DNA of 64,000 bases, taken from positions 62,001-126,000 of the forward strand of contig CALRAD010000002.1 of assembly GCA_943350395.1 (NCBI GenBank), read 5' to 3'. This stretch comes from Candidatus Peribacteria bacterium. GTDB taxonomy: Bacteria; Patescibacteriota; Gracilibacteria; Peribacterales; Peribacteraceae. Position 1 is the stretch's first letter. Each line of letters starts with the position of its first letter. Under the pieces are notes generated by a model that had not been told where the DNA came from, made no database searches, and saw only the letters and a program-made list of their open reading frames with translations. Made by a program: the position numbers and the translations under genes. This document shows, one piece after another, positions 33,135 through 41,581 of the stretch.

Positions 33135-34025
33135 ATACCATTCCACGGCTTTCGTTACACCCTCATCAAACGTTGTCTTTGGCTCGTAGCCAAGTTTCTT
33201 TCGTGCCTTGGAAATGTCTGCAATATAACGAATCACTTCTCCTGTGCGTGATGCGCCGAGTGTGATTTTCGAATCGCTGCCACAGAGCTTCCTGATGTCT
33301 TCCGCAAGCTTAATGATTGTTGTGCCTTCGCCGGTCGCTAGATTGTAGGTGTCATTCTTTGCTGTCTCGAATGTGTCGATGCCGGCGATGATCCCGGAGA
33401 CGGTGTCGTCGATGTAGGTGAAATCCAGACACTTGTCTTTGCCGAAGATCACCATCGGTTCGTTTTTTCGTGCGAGACGGATGAAGAGCGGAACAACGCG
33501 GACAGAATCGTCGTACATGCCATAGACATTCGAGAATCGAAACGTGATCTGGTCGATGCCGTAGCAGCGCCTGTAGGCTTCTACGAGCGCTTCTCCGCCG
33601 ACTTTGCTTGCAGTGTAGGGACTCTCGCAATTATGGACGCGCACCAGATCTTCCGTGTATTTTTCAACACCGGTGTTGCCGTAGCTCTCGCGTGACGATG
33701 CGAACATGAAGCGCTTGATGTTGTTTGCGCGCGCGAACTCGAGTGCATTGAACGTCGTGAGGAAATTATCGCGCGCCCTGTCCGGGTGCTCGACGAGTTC
33801 GTACACGCGAGCGTTTGCGGCGAGGTGGATGAGAATGTCGGCGTCGACATGCACCGCCTTCACCGCTTCTTCATCGCGCATGTCGAGCAGGGTCGTGATG
33901 TTCTGGACGTCTTCGTTCCACTTGTTCTCGAGCCAGTCGAAGCCGATCACCGCGTCTCCCCGCGCGAGAAGTTTCTCGCAGAGTCGCGTACCGATTGTGC
34001 CAGAACTTCCAGTAACGAGGATTTT
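33117..34025 (-). CDS. NAD-dependent nucleotide-sugar epimerase (extended SDR)
   Basis: 302 residues from the ATG at 34025 (MKILVTGSSGTIGTRL). Residues upstream to 34100 are in frame but not family-like. The motifs are GSSGTIGTRL for NAD, FASSRESYG, the catalytic Tyr/Lys in SPYTASKVGGE, RFSNVYGMYDDS and a C-terminal ARKKLGYEPKTTFDEGV. It most resembles UDP-glucose/UDP-glucuronate 4-epimerases, but the substrate is unresolved. The 104 bp upstream hold the divergent promoter for the GT2 gene. Confidence 0.85.
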   Translation of the reverse strand, partial: KILVTGSSGTIGTRLCEKLLARGDAVIGFDWLENKWNEDVQNITTLLDMRDEEAVKAVHVDADILIHLAANARVYELVEHPDRARDNFLTTFNALEFARANNIKRFMFASSRESYGNTGVEKYTEDLVRVHNCESPYTASKVGGEALVEAYRRCYGIDQITFRFSNVYGMYDDSVRVVPLFIRLARKNEPMVIFGKDKCLDFTYIDDTVSGIIAGIDTFETAKNDTYNLATGEGTTIIKLAEDIRKLCGSDSKITLGASRTGEVIRYIADISKARKKLGYEPKTTFDEGVTKAVEWYLTNTK

Positions 34026-34093
34026 CATCGGGAGGAGTGTAGCAGGGTCTGCATTGACCTTTAAGCGTAAAGCTCCCGCCTTCGTCTGCGCTC

Positions 34094-34122
34094 CTGACAA
34101 ATCTCCTTCACATCCCTACACT
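34094..34122 (+). promoter_or_regulatory. Promoter of the GTG-started GT2 gene, leaderless
   Basis: CTGACA at 34094-34099, a 17-base spacer, TACACT at 34117-34122, then 7 bases to the GTG at 34130. This supports GTG as the true start. Confidence 0.7.
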
Positions 34123-34129
34123 GTCACTC

Positions 34130-35125
34130 GTGCTTTCTCTCATACTTCCGACCTACAACGAAGCGGCGAATATCAGTAACCTTCTCGAGATGCTCGATGG
34201 GGTGCTTGCACATATTCCGCACGAAATCATTGTCGTGGATGACAACTCTCCCGATCAGACATGGAAAGTTGCGACGGAAACGTCGAAATTGCGAGGGTGC
34301 ATTAAAGTGCTTCGACGCATGCACAAGAAAGGTCTCAGTTCCGCGGTCGTCGACGGTCTGGATGCCGCACACGGTACGATTCTTGCAGTCATGGATGCTG
34401 ACGGACAGCATGACGCTCAACTTCTCCTCTCTCTCGCAGAGAACATTCGGCAAGGTGCCGACATCAGCATCGGTTCGAGGTACGTCGAAGGCGGAAGTGT
34501 CGGGTCGTGGGTGAGAGACAGGCGTATCATCAGCACGATCGGGACGCTCTTCGCGAAACGTCTTTCGCGTGTTCCGGTTAGCGATCCGCTCGGAGGATAC
34601 TTTGTTCTGAAGAGAAGCCTGTACCGGACTGTCCGCCCGAAGCTGCATCCGACCGGATTTAAAATTCTCTTGGAAATTCTCGCAGCCGTGCCAAAGGGCA
34701 CCAAGCTCAGTGAAGTCCCGCTGATTTTTCGCATGCGACTTCATGGTCAGAGCAAGTTATCGCTTCGAGTGCACTTTGCATTTCTGTGTCAGATCATTCG
34801 ACTGTCCTTTCGTTTGTGTACAGAATCTCTTCGGAAGGGCGGCATGGCACTCTTCACCGGGCTCATTGTCGCTAGTGCACTGACACTTCTCCCGCGTGTG
34901 TTTGCACTAAGGCTTCTCTATACAGATGCCTCATTTCGCAGCCGCACCCAGTCCGCTCTCACGACTGTTGCCGACAGGGAAGGATGGCTTCTCTCGGACA
35001 TCGACATTCGTTCTGTTTCCAAAGACTCCATCGACATTCTGCATCGAGATCATCTCCGAACGGAGACACCCGTTCGACATTGCACAATCGATCTTTCTTC
35101 ATCGACTCTTTCATGTCCACAATAA
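34130..35125 (+). CDS. GT2 glycosyltransferase, dolichol/polyprenyl-phosphate sugar synthase-like
   Basis: 331 residues, GTG start. The N-terminal 220 residues match DPM1-type enzymes: LILPTYNEAANISNLLEML, IVVDDNSPDQTWKVA, LAVMDADGQHDAQLL with the metal-binding acidic motif, SRYVEGGSVGSW, SDPLGGYFVLKRSLY and LHGQSKL. The C-terminal part has one hydrophobic segment (ALFTGLIVASALTLLPRVFAL) and a short tail. It would load a sugar onto polyprenyl phosphate, providing donors to GT-C enzymes. The next gene, a GT-C-like membrane protein, overlaps its end by 13 bp, which supports that pairing. Confidence 0.85.
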   Translation: MLSLILPTYNEAANISNLLEMLDGVLAHIPHEIIVVDDNSPDQTWKVATETSKLRGCIKVLRRMHKKGLSSAVVDGLDAAHGTILAVMDADGQHDAQLLLSLAENIRQGADISIGSRYVEGGSVGSWVRDRRIISTIGTLFAKRLSRVPVSDPLGGYFVLKRSLYRTVRPKLHPTGFKILLEILAAVPKGTKLSEVPLIFRMRLHGQSKLSLRVHFAFLCQIIRLSFRLCTESLRKGGMALFTGLIVASALTLLPRVFALRLLYTDASFRSRTQSALTTVADREGWLLSDIDIRSVSKDSIDILHRDHLRTETPVRHCTIDLSSSTLSCPQ

Positions 35126-36315
35126 CTCTCAGATTTTGGCTTCTTGAATTGTATGCGTTGACGCTTGCGCTCATTCGTATGCCGGGTGGTGTACATACGG
35201 ATGAAGCGAAGTATCTGCTCTCGATTCCCTATCCTCATCCTCCGGCACTTCGCACTCTCTTTGCATTGGTTCGAGAGATGCCGATGCAGGAATTTTTTAT
35301 TCGTTTTCTTATCGCCAGCGCGCTTGTGCAGGCCGTTTGGCTACTTGTCGACATCGGTTACGTTTTGTCACATCGAAGACGGAAGGTGCTTGCGATCAGC
35401 TGGCTCCTGAGTGCCGCTTTTATTTTGCAGGCAGGCACCGTAATGATGGCACCGCTCACGGCGCTCTTTGGTCTCGTGTGTGTTTGGCTTGCTCTTCGTC
35501 CGCAGCCGTTCGAGAAGACATCGGTACCTCTGCTTGCTTGTCTTTGGTTCTTCGCGATTTTCAGTGCGTATCAGTCTGTGCTTTATCTTCCCCTGCTCAT
35601 TGGAGTCCTCCGCGCCGCTCATCTTTCATGGCGGAAAATATTTTTCTTCCTCGGTTTTCCACTTTTTTTGCTAGGGGCGTATACGCTGATCAATCCTCTC
35701 GCACTCGCAAGCTTGGTACATGTGAGCGTACAGGATGCGACACTCGCTCTCGGTATGCGTCTGTCGAATATTCTGTGGATTTGTGCGATTGCAGGCAGCG
35801 GCATCGTCACTCTTGCAGGCATTGTCGGCATTGTCGGAAGCTACCGCATTGATTTCATTGCGACGTTGCTGCTTCTCTTGGGTTTTATTGCGCTTTCGAG
35901 CCAGGATTACTACGCGATTCTTCTTACCCCCGTGCTGTGTGCCGGCATCATGATGCTCCTTGCTCAGCGTCGAATTTCCGGTGAGCTTTTCATTCCTCTG
36001 TACGTCATTTCGACTGCGGTCTTCGTGTTCATGGCTTTTCCGCGAACATCGATCACGCCGGCACGCATGACGATGCGATTTCTGGAGGAGCAAGGCATCG
36101 ACGGTTTGGTGTTGATCGACGGACCATTTGGACATGAATGGCAGTACGAGAGCATCGGTCTCCCGATCGGGCGTTTCACGCAGACACTCTCTTCAGAAAT
36201 AGAAGCCTCAGCTGCGGCAATCGTGTGCACGAAGAAAACATGTGAAGAGGATATTTCGGAGCAGTGGGTACGGATGGAAGGTGCGCCTGTCGAGGTGTGG
36301 GTTCACAGACTGTAG
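35113..36315 (+). CDS. Polytopic membrane protein, GT-C-type glycosyltransferase
   Basis: 400 residues from the ATG at 35113 (MSTITLRFWLLELYALTLAL). The frame is open upstream to 34984, but that part is the shadow of the GT2 gene. About ten membrane segments are visible. The first loop has PGGVHTDEAKYLLS, with the acidic DE pair expected of GT39/ArnT-like enzymes that use polyprenyl-phosphate sugars. The C-terminal 80 residues form a soluble end. Its partner is the polyprenyl-phosphate sugar synthase directly upstream. It overlaps the convergent epimerase end by 13 bp. Confidence 0.72.
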   Translation: MSTITLRFWLLELYALTLALIRMPGGVHTDEAKYLLSIPYPHPPALRTLFALVREMPMQEFFIRFLIASALVQAVWLLVDIGYVLSHRRRKVLAISWLLSAAFILQAGTVMMAPLTALFGLVCVWLALRPQPFEKTSVPLLACLWFFAIFSAYQSVLYLPLLIGVLRAAHLSWRKIFFFLGFPLFLLGAYTLINPLALASLVHVSVQDATLALGMRLSNILWICAIAGSGIVTLAGIVGIVGSYRIDFIATLLLLLGFIALSSQDYYAILLTPVLCAGIMMLLAQRRISGELFIPLYVISTAVFVFMAFPRTSITPARMTMRFLEEQGIDGLVLIDGPFGHEWQYESIGLPIGRFTQTLSSEIEASAAAIVCTKKTCEEDISEQWVRMEGAPVEVWVHRL

Positions 36316-37250
36316 TACTCCCTATACCAGCTCACGAATTTCGGTACACCCTGCGCAATGCGTGTCTTCGGCTCGAAGCCGAGCATCTTCTTCGCTTTCG
36401 AAATGTCGGCGAGACTTGCTCTGGTGTCACCCGGTTGCATTGGGTGGAATTCTTTCTTTGCAACTTTCCCACAGGACTCTTCCACCATGCGGATGTACTC
36501 CATCAACTCTTCCTGTCTGCCGCAGCCCAAGTTGAAGATTTCTTCCGGATAATTTTTGTCGGTCGCGGCGATGATGCCGGAGACGATATCGTCGACGTAG
36601 GTGAAGTCTCGTTGCATTTTTCCCTCGCCGTAGACAGTGAGAGGTCGGTTATGCAGCAGTGCGTCTGTGAAGAGGAAAAGCGCCATGTCGGGCCTGCCGA
36701 GCGGACCGTAGACTGTGAAGAACCGGAGCCCCGTGACGTTCGTGCCGTAGAGCGAGTGATAGGTGTGTGCCATGAGCTCGTTGTCTTTCTTGTTCTGGCC
36801 GTACAGCGAAAGCTGGTTATCTGTCCGATCTTCTTCCGACGACGGGAGTTTGGTGTTGCCTCCGTAGACCGAGCTGCTACTTGCATAGATCAAGCCCGGA
36901 ATTTTTTGTTTTCGCACTTCATCGAGCACATGAAAGAATCCGGTGATATTGATCGCGATGTATTCATCCGGATGATCGAACGCGTAGCGAACTCCTGCGA
37001 GTGCGGCGAGATGCAGCACCCGGTCAACGCCTTTCATGGCTTTTGCGACGGTCTCGCGATCGAGAATATCGCCTCTGATAAACGTAAATCCTTTCTTGGC
37101 TTGCAGCAGTTTCAGTCGTGCCTCTTTCAGCGTCGGATCGTAGTAATTGCTGATGTTATCCAAACCAATGACTTCATCCCCGCGCTCGAGAAGCTTTACT
37201 GTAGTGTGGTAGCCGATGAATCCGGCAGCGCCGGTGACGAGGATACGCAT
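36303..37250 (-). CDS. UDP-glucuronate 4-epimerase-like protein
   Basis: 315 residues from the ATG at 37250 (MRILVTGAAGFIGYHTTVKLL); the extra frame to 37289 is not family-like. The segment GLDNISNYYDPTLKEARLKLL is diagnostic of the UDP-glucuronate 4-epimerase/CapI group. YASSSSVYGG, the catalytic Tyr/Lys in SLYGQNKKDNE and RFFTVYGPLGRPDMALFLF follow. It would make UDP-galacturonate from UDP-glucuronate, the product of the UDP-glucose dehydrogenase encoded just upstream. Confidence 0.9.
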   Translation of the reverse strand: MRILVTGAAGFIGYHTTVKLLERGDEVIGLDNISNYYDPTLKEARLKLLQAKKGFTFIRGDILDRETVAKAMKGVDRVLHLAALAGVRYAFDHPDEYIAINITGFFHVLDEVRKQKIPGLIYASSSSVYGGNTKLPSSEEDRTDNQLSLYGQNKKDNELMAHTYHSLYGTNVTGLRFFTVYGPLGRPDMALFLFTDALLHNRPLTVYGEGKMQRDFTYVDDIVSGIIAATDKNYPEEIFNLGCGRQEELMEYIRMVEESCGKVAKKEFHPMQPGDTRASLADISKAKKMLGFEPKTRIAQGVPKFVSWYREYYSL

Positions 37251-37304
37251 GTAATTTCGATTGTAGCAGGACAGTTCTTTGTCTCTCATGATGAAGCAGT
37301 TTTT

Positions 37305-38627
37305 TCAGAGCCCAATTCCAAAATATTGCAATCCTTCTCTTTCCACTTCCTCAGGTTCGTACATATTTCTCCCGTCAAACAGCAACGTACCCTTCATTGT
37401 CTTTTTTACTTCCCCCAAATCCGCTCCGCGAAAGATATCCCACTCAGTGAGCACGAGAAGCGCGTCGGCTTTCTTTACCGCATCAATTGCATCCTTCGTA
37501 TACGTCACCTTTTTAGGTAGCAGCGGTTTCGCTCTGTCCATCGCAACGGGGTCGAAGGCACTGACAGTGTGACCGGCTTTGGTCAGTGCTGCGATGACAT
37601 CGATGCTCGGTGCTTCGCGCATGTCGTCGGTCTTTGGTTTGAACGAAAGTCCCCACACGCCGATGTGAGATTTTTTGCTGAGTGTTTTCAAAATTTTTGC
37701 AATGAATCGCTCTCGTTGCTTCTGATTTACTTTGTCCGTGGCTTCCACGATTGGCATCGAAAGGCCGTGCTCCTTTGCGGTCGCAAGGAGTGCTTTCACG
37801 TCCTTCGGGAAGCAGCTGCCGCCGTAGCCGATGCCGGCGTGCAGGAACTTTGGACCGATGCGGTTGTCGAGTCCCATACCGGTCGCGATATCGCGGATAT
37901 TCGCTCCTGTTTTCTCGCAGAGTTCCGTGAGCATGTTGATGAAGCTGATCTTCGTCGCGAGGAATGCATTGCTTGCGTACTTCACCACTTCGGCACTCTC
38001 GCGGCCCATGAAGAGAAGCGGCTTATTGGCTCGGGTGATAGGACGGTAGAGTTCTTCGAGCAGGGCTTTGGCATTCAGTTTTTTGAATCTCGGGTCATCG
38101 TTGAGACCGACGACGATTCTGTCGGGCATCATCGTGTCCGGAACCGCCATACCTTCACGGAGGAATTCCGGGTTACTCACGACTTGTACCGAGAGGGATG
38201 AAGTTCTTTTCTTAAGCACGATATCGATTCTCTTCTGGCACTCTGCACCGGTGCCGACGGGTACGGTTGATTTGTTCACGAATACGAGATCATGGTCAAC
38301 GGTTTGTGCGACTGTTTCCGATACGGCGAAGACTGCGCGGAGGTCCGCCCGGTGTCCTTCTCCTTCCGGCGTTGCCACAGCTGAGAAGAGAATTTTCGTG
38401 CCGGGAAGAGCGTCTGCAAGCTTCGTCGTGAAGCTGAGTCTTCCGCTCTTCAGTCCCGATCGGAGAAGTTCCTCAAGCCCCGGTTCGTAAATCGGGCTTT
38501 TTCCCTGTTTCAACATCGCAACCTTCGCTGCATCGATGTCGACGCCGATCACCTCATGCCCGAGCTCTGCAAAGCATGCAGCAGAAACAAGTCCAACATA
38601 GCCGGTACCAACGATTGCTATTTTCAT
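37305..38627 (-). CDS. ugd: UDP-glucose 6-dehydrogenase
   Basis: 440 residues. NAD-dependent two-step oxidation of UDP-glucose to UDP-glucuronate. Motifs: IAIVGTGYVGLVSAACFAELG, the PEFLREGMAV loop, the catalytic Cys in GIGYGGSCFPKD, and the C-terminal GLSFKPKTDDMREAPS block. Full length. It is co-directional with the UDP-glucuronate 4-epimerase gene with a 54-bp gap. Confidence 0.93.
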   Translation of the reverse strand: MKIAIVGTGYVGLVSAACFAELGHEVIGVDIDAAKVAMLKQGKSPIYEPGLEELLRSGLKSGRLSFTTKLADALPGTKILFSAVATPEGEGHRADLRAVFAVSETVAQTVDHDLVFVNKSTVPVGTGAECQKRIDIVLKKRTSSLSVQVVSNPEFLREGMAVPDTMMPDRIVVGLNDDPRFKKLNAKALLEELYRPITRANKPLLFMGRESAEVVKYASNAFLATKISFINMLTELCEKTGANIRDIATGMGLDNRIGPKFLHAGIGYGGSCFPKDVKALLATAKEHGLSMPIVEATDKVNQKQRERFIAKILKTLSKKSHIGVWGLSFKPKTDDMREAPSIDVIAALTKAGHTVSAFDPVAMDRAKPLLPKKVTYTKDAIDAVKKADALLVLTEWDIFRGADLGEVKKTMKGTLLFDGRNMYEPEEVEREGLQYFGIGL

Positions 38628-38675
38628 AGGTGTTTGAAGTCTATCTCAAGCTGCAAAGAGATGTAAGATAGGGGC

Positions 38676-39620
38676 ATGAAATTTCTCGTCAACGGATCGA
38701 TTGCTTTCGATTTGCTTCTGTCGCACGAAGGATCGTTCTTGAGCGGCATTGACGCCAAGAATCTGGATCGCTTGTCTGTGAACTATCTTGCGCAGGGTTA
38801 TGTCCGTCATCACGGCGGAGTGGCGGCAAACATTGGCTGGAATCTTGCGCTTCTCGGTCAGCATCCTGTTCTTCTCGCTGCAGTCGGGAGTGACGGGAGC
38901 GAGTATTTGAAACTGCTGCAATCAAAAGGCGTCGAAGTCTCTCTGGTTGAAACCGTTCCGGTTGCCGTCACGGCGACTGCGGTCATCGCGACCGATCTTG
39001 ATGAGCGGCAGATCAGCTTCTTTCATCCGGGTGCGGACGGTCTCGGGACTCTTCCTGATATTTCTTCTCTTAAAAAAGACATCGCATTTGCAATTATGGG
39101 ACCGAGAAATCCTCTATTGATGTTGAGAGGTGCACAGATGTGTGAGGAGCTCGGGATCCCGTATCTCTTCGATCCGGGTCAACTTGTGCACGCATTTGGC
39201 AAAGATGAGTTCCGTCATGCGGTAAGCGGCAGTAAAGGTCTTGTCGTCAATGAGTACGAGTGGGGAATTGCTTCAAGCAAGCTTTGCTGGAAAGAGAGTG
39301 ATGTCGTCTCCGCCTGTGGTCTCCTGATTGTCACACTTGGTGATAAAGGCATTCGCTTGGTGACAAAAGAAGAAGATCGTGCGGTGCCTGCGTGCAAGCC
39401 TTCCCGTGTGATCAATCCGACCGGAGCAGGGGACGCCGCACGTGCGGGACTACTGATCGGGCTCGCCTCCAAGTGGTCACTTGTAGAGACTGGTCGCTTT
39501 GCCGCAGTGCTTGGATCACTTCTCGTTGAACAGGAAGGAACACTGATTGATGCGCTCGATTTCGCTGAGATTCAGAAGAGGGCGAAAGAGAATTATGGGG
39601 AGTTGTTACCGACTCTGTAA
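38676..39620 (+). CDS. PfkB-family kinase, probably adenosine kinase
   Basis: 314 residues of ribokinase fold. The start is KFLVNGSIAFDLLLSHEGSF, then the substrate-closing HHGGVAANIGWNLALLGQ and the C-terminal PTGAGDAARAG with the catalytic Asp. Adenosine kinases of archaeal type have this layout. The next gene, 20 bp on, is S-adenosylhomocysteinase, which releases adenosine, so removal of adenosine is the most likely role. A sugar kinase cannot be excluded. TAAGAT ends 6 bases before the ATG. Confidence 0.82.
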   Translation: MKFLVNGSIAFDLLLSHEGSFLSGIDAKNLDRLSVNYLAQGYVRHHGGVAANIGWNLALLGQHPVLLAAVGSDGSEYLKLLQSKGVEVSLVETVPVAVTATAVIATDLDERQISFFHPGADGLGTLPDISSLKKDIAFAIMGPRNPLLMLRGAQMCEELGIPYLFDPGQLVHAFGKDEFRHAVSGSKGLVVNEYEWGIASSKLCWKESDVVSACGLLIVTLGDKGIRLVTKEEDRAVPACKPSRVINPTGAGDAARAGLLIGLASKWSLVETGRFAAVLGSLLVEQEGTLIDALDFAEIQKRAKENYGELLPTL

Positions 39621-39640
39621 ACAGGTACTCTCGTTTGCGC

Positions 39641-40894
39641 ATGTCTTTCGTCAAAGATCCAAAGTTGGCAGAGCAAGGCAGACTCAATCTCGAAATTGCC
39701 GAGAAACATATGGGGGCACTCCTGAAGGTGCGTGAGCAGTTCATCAAAGAGCAGCCGTTCAAGGGTCTCACAATCGGCATGGCGTTGCATGTCACCAAGG
39801 AAACCGGAGTGCTCGTGCGAACGCTTACGGCGGGAGGCGCAAAGGTCGCGATTACAGGTTGCAATCCCTTGAGTACTCAAGACGACATCGCCGCAGCTCT
39901 TGCCGAAGAAAAAGATGTTCTCGTGTGGGCATACAAAGGAGAGAGTCGTGAGGATTATTACAAATTTCTCACAGCGGTGATCGAAACGCAGCCCGATATT
40001 ACGATTGATGACGGATGCGACCTCGTGACGGAGATTCACACGAAGCATCCGCATCTCCTTGCGAAATTGATCGGAGGCTGCGAAGAGACGACGACGGGCA
40101 TCATCCGTTTGCAGGCGATGGCCAGAGACAGCGCACTCAAGTGTCCGATGATCGCGGTGAACGACAATAAGACGAAGCATCTGATGGACAACTATTACGG
40201 CACGGGACAGAGCACCTTCGACGGCATTCTTCGGTCGACCAATATGCTGATTGCAGGAACGACAGTCGTCGTTCTCGGCTACGGAAGCTGCGGTAAAGGT
40301 GTTGCGATGCGCGCGAAAGGGCTTGGTGCGCAGGTGATCGTGACGGAGGTCGATGCATTCTGCGCGCTCCAAGCTGCGATGGACGGTCATCGCGTGATGC
40401 CAATGGAAGAAGCGGCTTCACTCGGCGATCTCTTTGTCACGGTGACGGGCAATCTCCATGTCATCCGCATGGAGCACATCGAGAAGATGAAAGACGCCGC
40501 ACTCATGGCAAACTCCGGACATTTCGACAACGAGATTGATCTGAAAACACTCGAAGCCAAAGCAAGTCGCAAGCGGAGAGTCAGGCACTATCTCGACGAA
40601 TATCTCCTGAAGTCCGGACGCATCGTCTACGTTGCCGGTGAAGGACGTCTTGTGAATCTTGCGTCAGCCGAAGGGCACCCGAGCGAGGTGATGAGCTTGT
40701 CGTTCTGCGGCCAAGCACTCGCCTGCAAGTATCTCGTAGATCATAAAGGCACAATGCAGAATGAAGTGATCACATTGCCGCCCGAAATAGACGATCACAT
40801 TTCGAAATTGCAGCTCACGGCGATGGGACTCTCGGTTGATACGCTGACTGAAGAGCAAAAGAAGTACTTGGCGAGTTGGCAAGAAGGAACATAG
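39641..40894 (+). CDS. ahcY: S-adenosylhomocysteine hydrolase
   Basis: 417 residues from the ATG at 39641; a TTG two codons earlier is in frame. It splits S-adenosylhomocysteine to adenosine and homocysteine with tightly bound NAD. Motifs: KETGVLVRTLTAGGAKVAI, TIDDGCDLVTEIH, AVNDNKTKHLMDNYYGTGQS, the NAD loop VVLGYGSCGKGVA, and NSGHFDNEIDLKTL. This is the shorter archaeal/Thermotoga-like form lacking the C-terminal extension with the usual YRY end. It is followed by a long non-coding stretch. Confidence 0.93.
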   Translation: MSFVKDPKLAEQGRLNLEIAEKHMGALLKVREQFIKEQPFKGLTIGMALHVTKETGVLVRTLTAGGAKVAITGCNPLSTQDDIAAALAEEKDVLVWAYKGESREDYYKFLTAVIETQPDITIDDGCDLVTEIHTKHPHLLAKLIGGCEETTTGIIRLQAMARDSALKCPMIAVNDNKTKHLMDNYYGTGQSTFDGILRSTNMLIAGTTVVVLGYGSCGKGVAMRAKGLGAQVIVTEVDAFCALQAAMDGHRVMPMEEAASLGDLFVTVTGNLHVIRMEHIEKMKDAALMANSGHFDNEIDLKTLEAKASRKRRVRHYLDEYLLKSGRIVYVAGEGRLVNLASAEGHPSEVMSLSFCGQALACKYLVDHKGTMQNEVITLPPEIDDHISKLQLTAMGLSVDTLTEEQKKYLASWQEGT

Positions 40895-40912
40895 TCATTG
40901 CGTGGCTCTTTC

Positions 40913-40941
40913 TTGCGAGAAAACGAGAGAAGGAGTATAAT
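40913..40941 (+). promoter_or_regulatory. Strong sigma-70 promoter of the small-ORF/ncRNA region
   Basis: TTGCGA (40913-40918), 17-base spacer, TATAAT (40936-40941). Transcription should start near 40948, about 180 bases before the first small ORF, so this transcript is not leaderless. Confidence 0.75.
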
Positions 40942-40948
40942 ATATTAG

Positions 40949-41129
40949 ACATAAAAAAATATATTCGTAGAATACTGCCAACCATTTTTTGTACCGCTTC
41001 GTCGGTACGTGATCTTTGGAACCAACGCAGTGTGATCGTGAACCTGTTCTTAGGTCCGAGACAGGCGGTTTGCGGAAGAATCCGCACGCTGTACCCAAGG
41101 GGACTTTTTTTCTTGAAGGAGTGGTTCCT
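40949..41129 (+). ncRNA. Structured leader or small RNA of unknown class
   Basis: The 180-base stretch holds several hairpins: GTACCG-CTTCGT-CGGTAC near 41000, CCTGT...ACAGG near 41045-41065, and GCGGA-AGAA-TCCGC near 41075. It ends in a run of seven Ts (41104-41110) just before a Shine-Dalgarno site. I could not match it to 6S, SRP, tmRNA or a known riboswitch. It may control the small ORF that follows or be processed as a separate RNA. Confidence 0.4.
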
Positions 41130-41291
41130 ATGGCTCGTTGGAAGGCTGAACAGAGGGCTCGAATGACGCCCGAAGAACGTTCGACGCTGGAAGGCATCGA
41201 ACAATCCCTGCGGCAAATCTCGCTGGGGAGAGCCACCAAACCGCACCGACGGCATTCTGTCGGGAGCAAAGGAGTGACCCTTACGAGGTGA
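41130..41291 (+). CDS. Small basic helical protein, 53 residues
   Basis: Preceded by AAGGAG 8 bases before the ATG, one of the few clear Shine-Dalgarno sites in the window. The first part, MARWKAEQRARMTPEERSTL and on, reads as a plausible charged helix. The last 15-20 residues look less protein-like. Meanwhile the -1 frame, open alongside, becomes protein-like (DPYEVISEYVAKMQHRVNDW) and runs to a stop at 41353. A frameshift (programmed, or a sequence error) or two overlapping tiny ORFs are both possible. Function unknown. Confidence 0.45.
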   Translation: MARWKAEQRARMTPEERSTLEGIEQSLRQISLGRATKPHRRHSVGSKGVTLTR

Positions 41292-41353
41292 TCTCCGAGT
41301 ATGTTGCGAAGATGCAACATCGAGTCAATGATTGGGGGAAAACATTGATGTGA
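41288..41353 (+). CDS. Possible coupled micro-ORF, or frame-shifted end of the 53-residue ORF
   Basis: A GTG at 41288 overlaps the previous stop (GTGA), the usual layout of termination-reinitiation. It gives VISEYVAKMQHRVNDWGKTL and a final Met (21 residues). The same frame is open further upstream, so these codons may instead be the true C-terminus of the preceding protein after a -1 shift. An AAGGAG lies upstream, at 41271-41276. Confidence 0.3.
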   Translation: MISEYVAKMQHRVNDWGKTLM

Positions 41354-41394
41354 TCCCCCATGTCCTCCCTCCTTTCCCGCTTTTTACAAGCGGA

Positions 41395-41455
41395 CCAGCT
41401 CCCCACTGATTTGTGCCTTCGGTACAAGTTCGGGGAGCTGGCTTTCTTACTTTTG
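41395..41455 (+). terminator. Long intrinsic terminator
   Basis: CCAGCTCCCC (41395-41404) pairs perfectly with GGGGAGCTGG (41432-41441). An inner hairpin TTGTGCC-TTC-GGTACAA extends the stem. A T-rich tract (tttcttactttt) follows. It should end the transcript started at about 40948. Confidence 0.75.
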
Positions 41456-41581
41456 TGAGTGCAGGTTCATCATCACATTGTTGTTCTTTTACATCATCAT
41501 TGCATTGTCAGAAATCTGCTCTCACGGCGAGTGTCCGATTACGAGAGCAGAAGTTCCCCATCTTTTTTTGGAGGCCTCCCC

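Noticed and set aside
34984..35112. N-terminal extension of the GT-C gene
   Set aside because: It overlaps the end of the GT2 gene and is basic and low in hydrophobic residues. The ATG at 35113 starts a normal membrane segment.
36264..37520. 418-codon open frame on the plus strand opposite the UDP-glucuronate epimerase gene
   Set aside because: Its product has no family character and is rich in Cys, His and Arg, as expected for an antisense shadow. The minus-strand epimerase has complete motifs.
40949..41129. tmRNA, SRP RNA or 6S RNA
   Set aside because: There is no tRNA-like end or tag ORF, no SRP apical GGAAGCA-type loop, and no clear 6S bubble. I left it unclassified.
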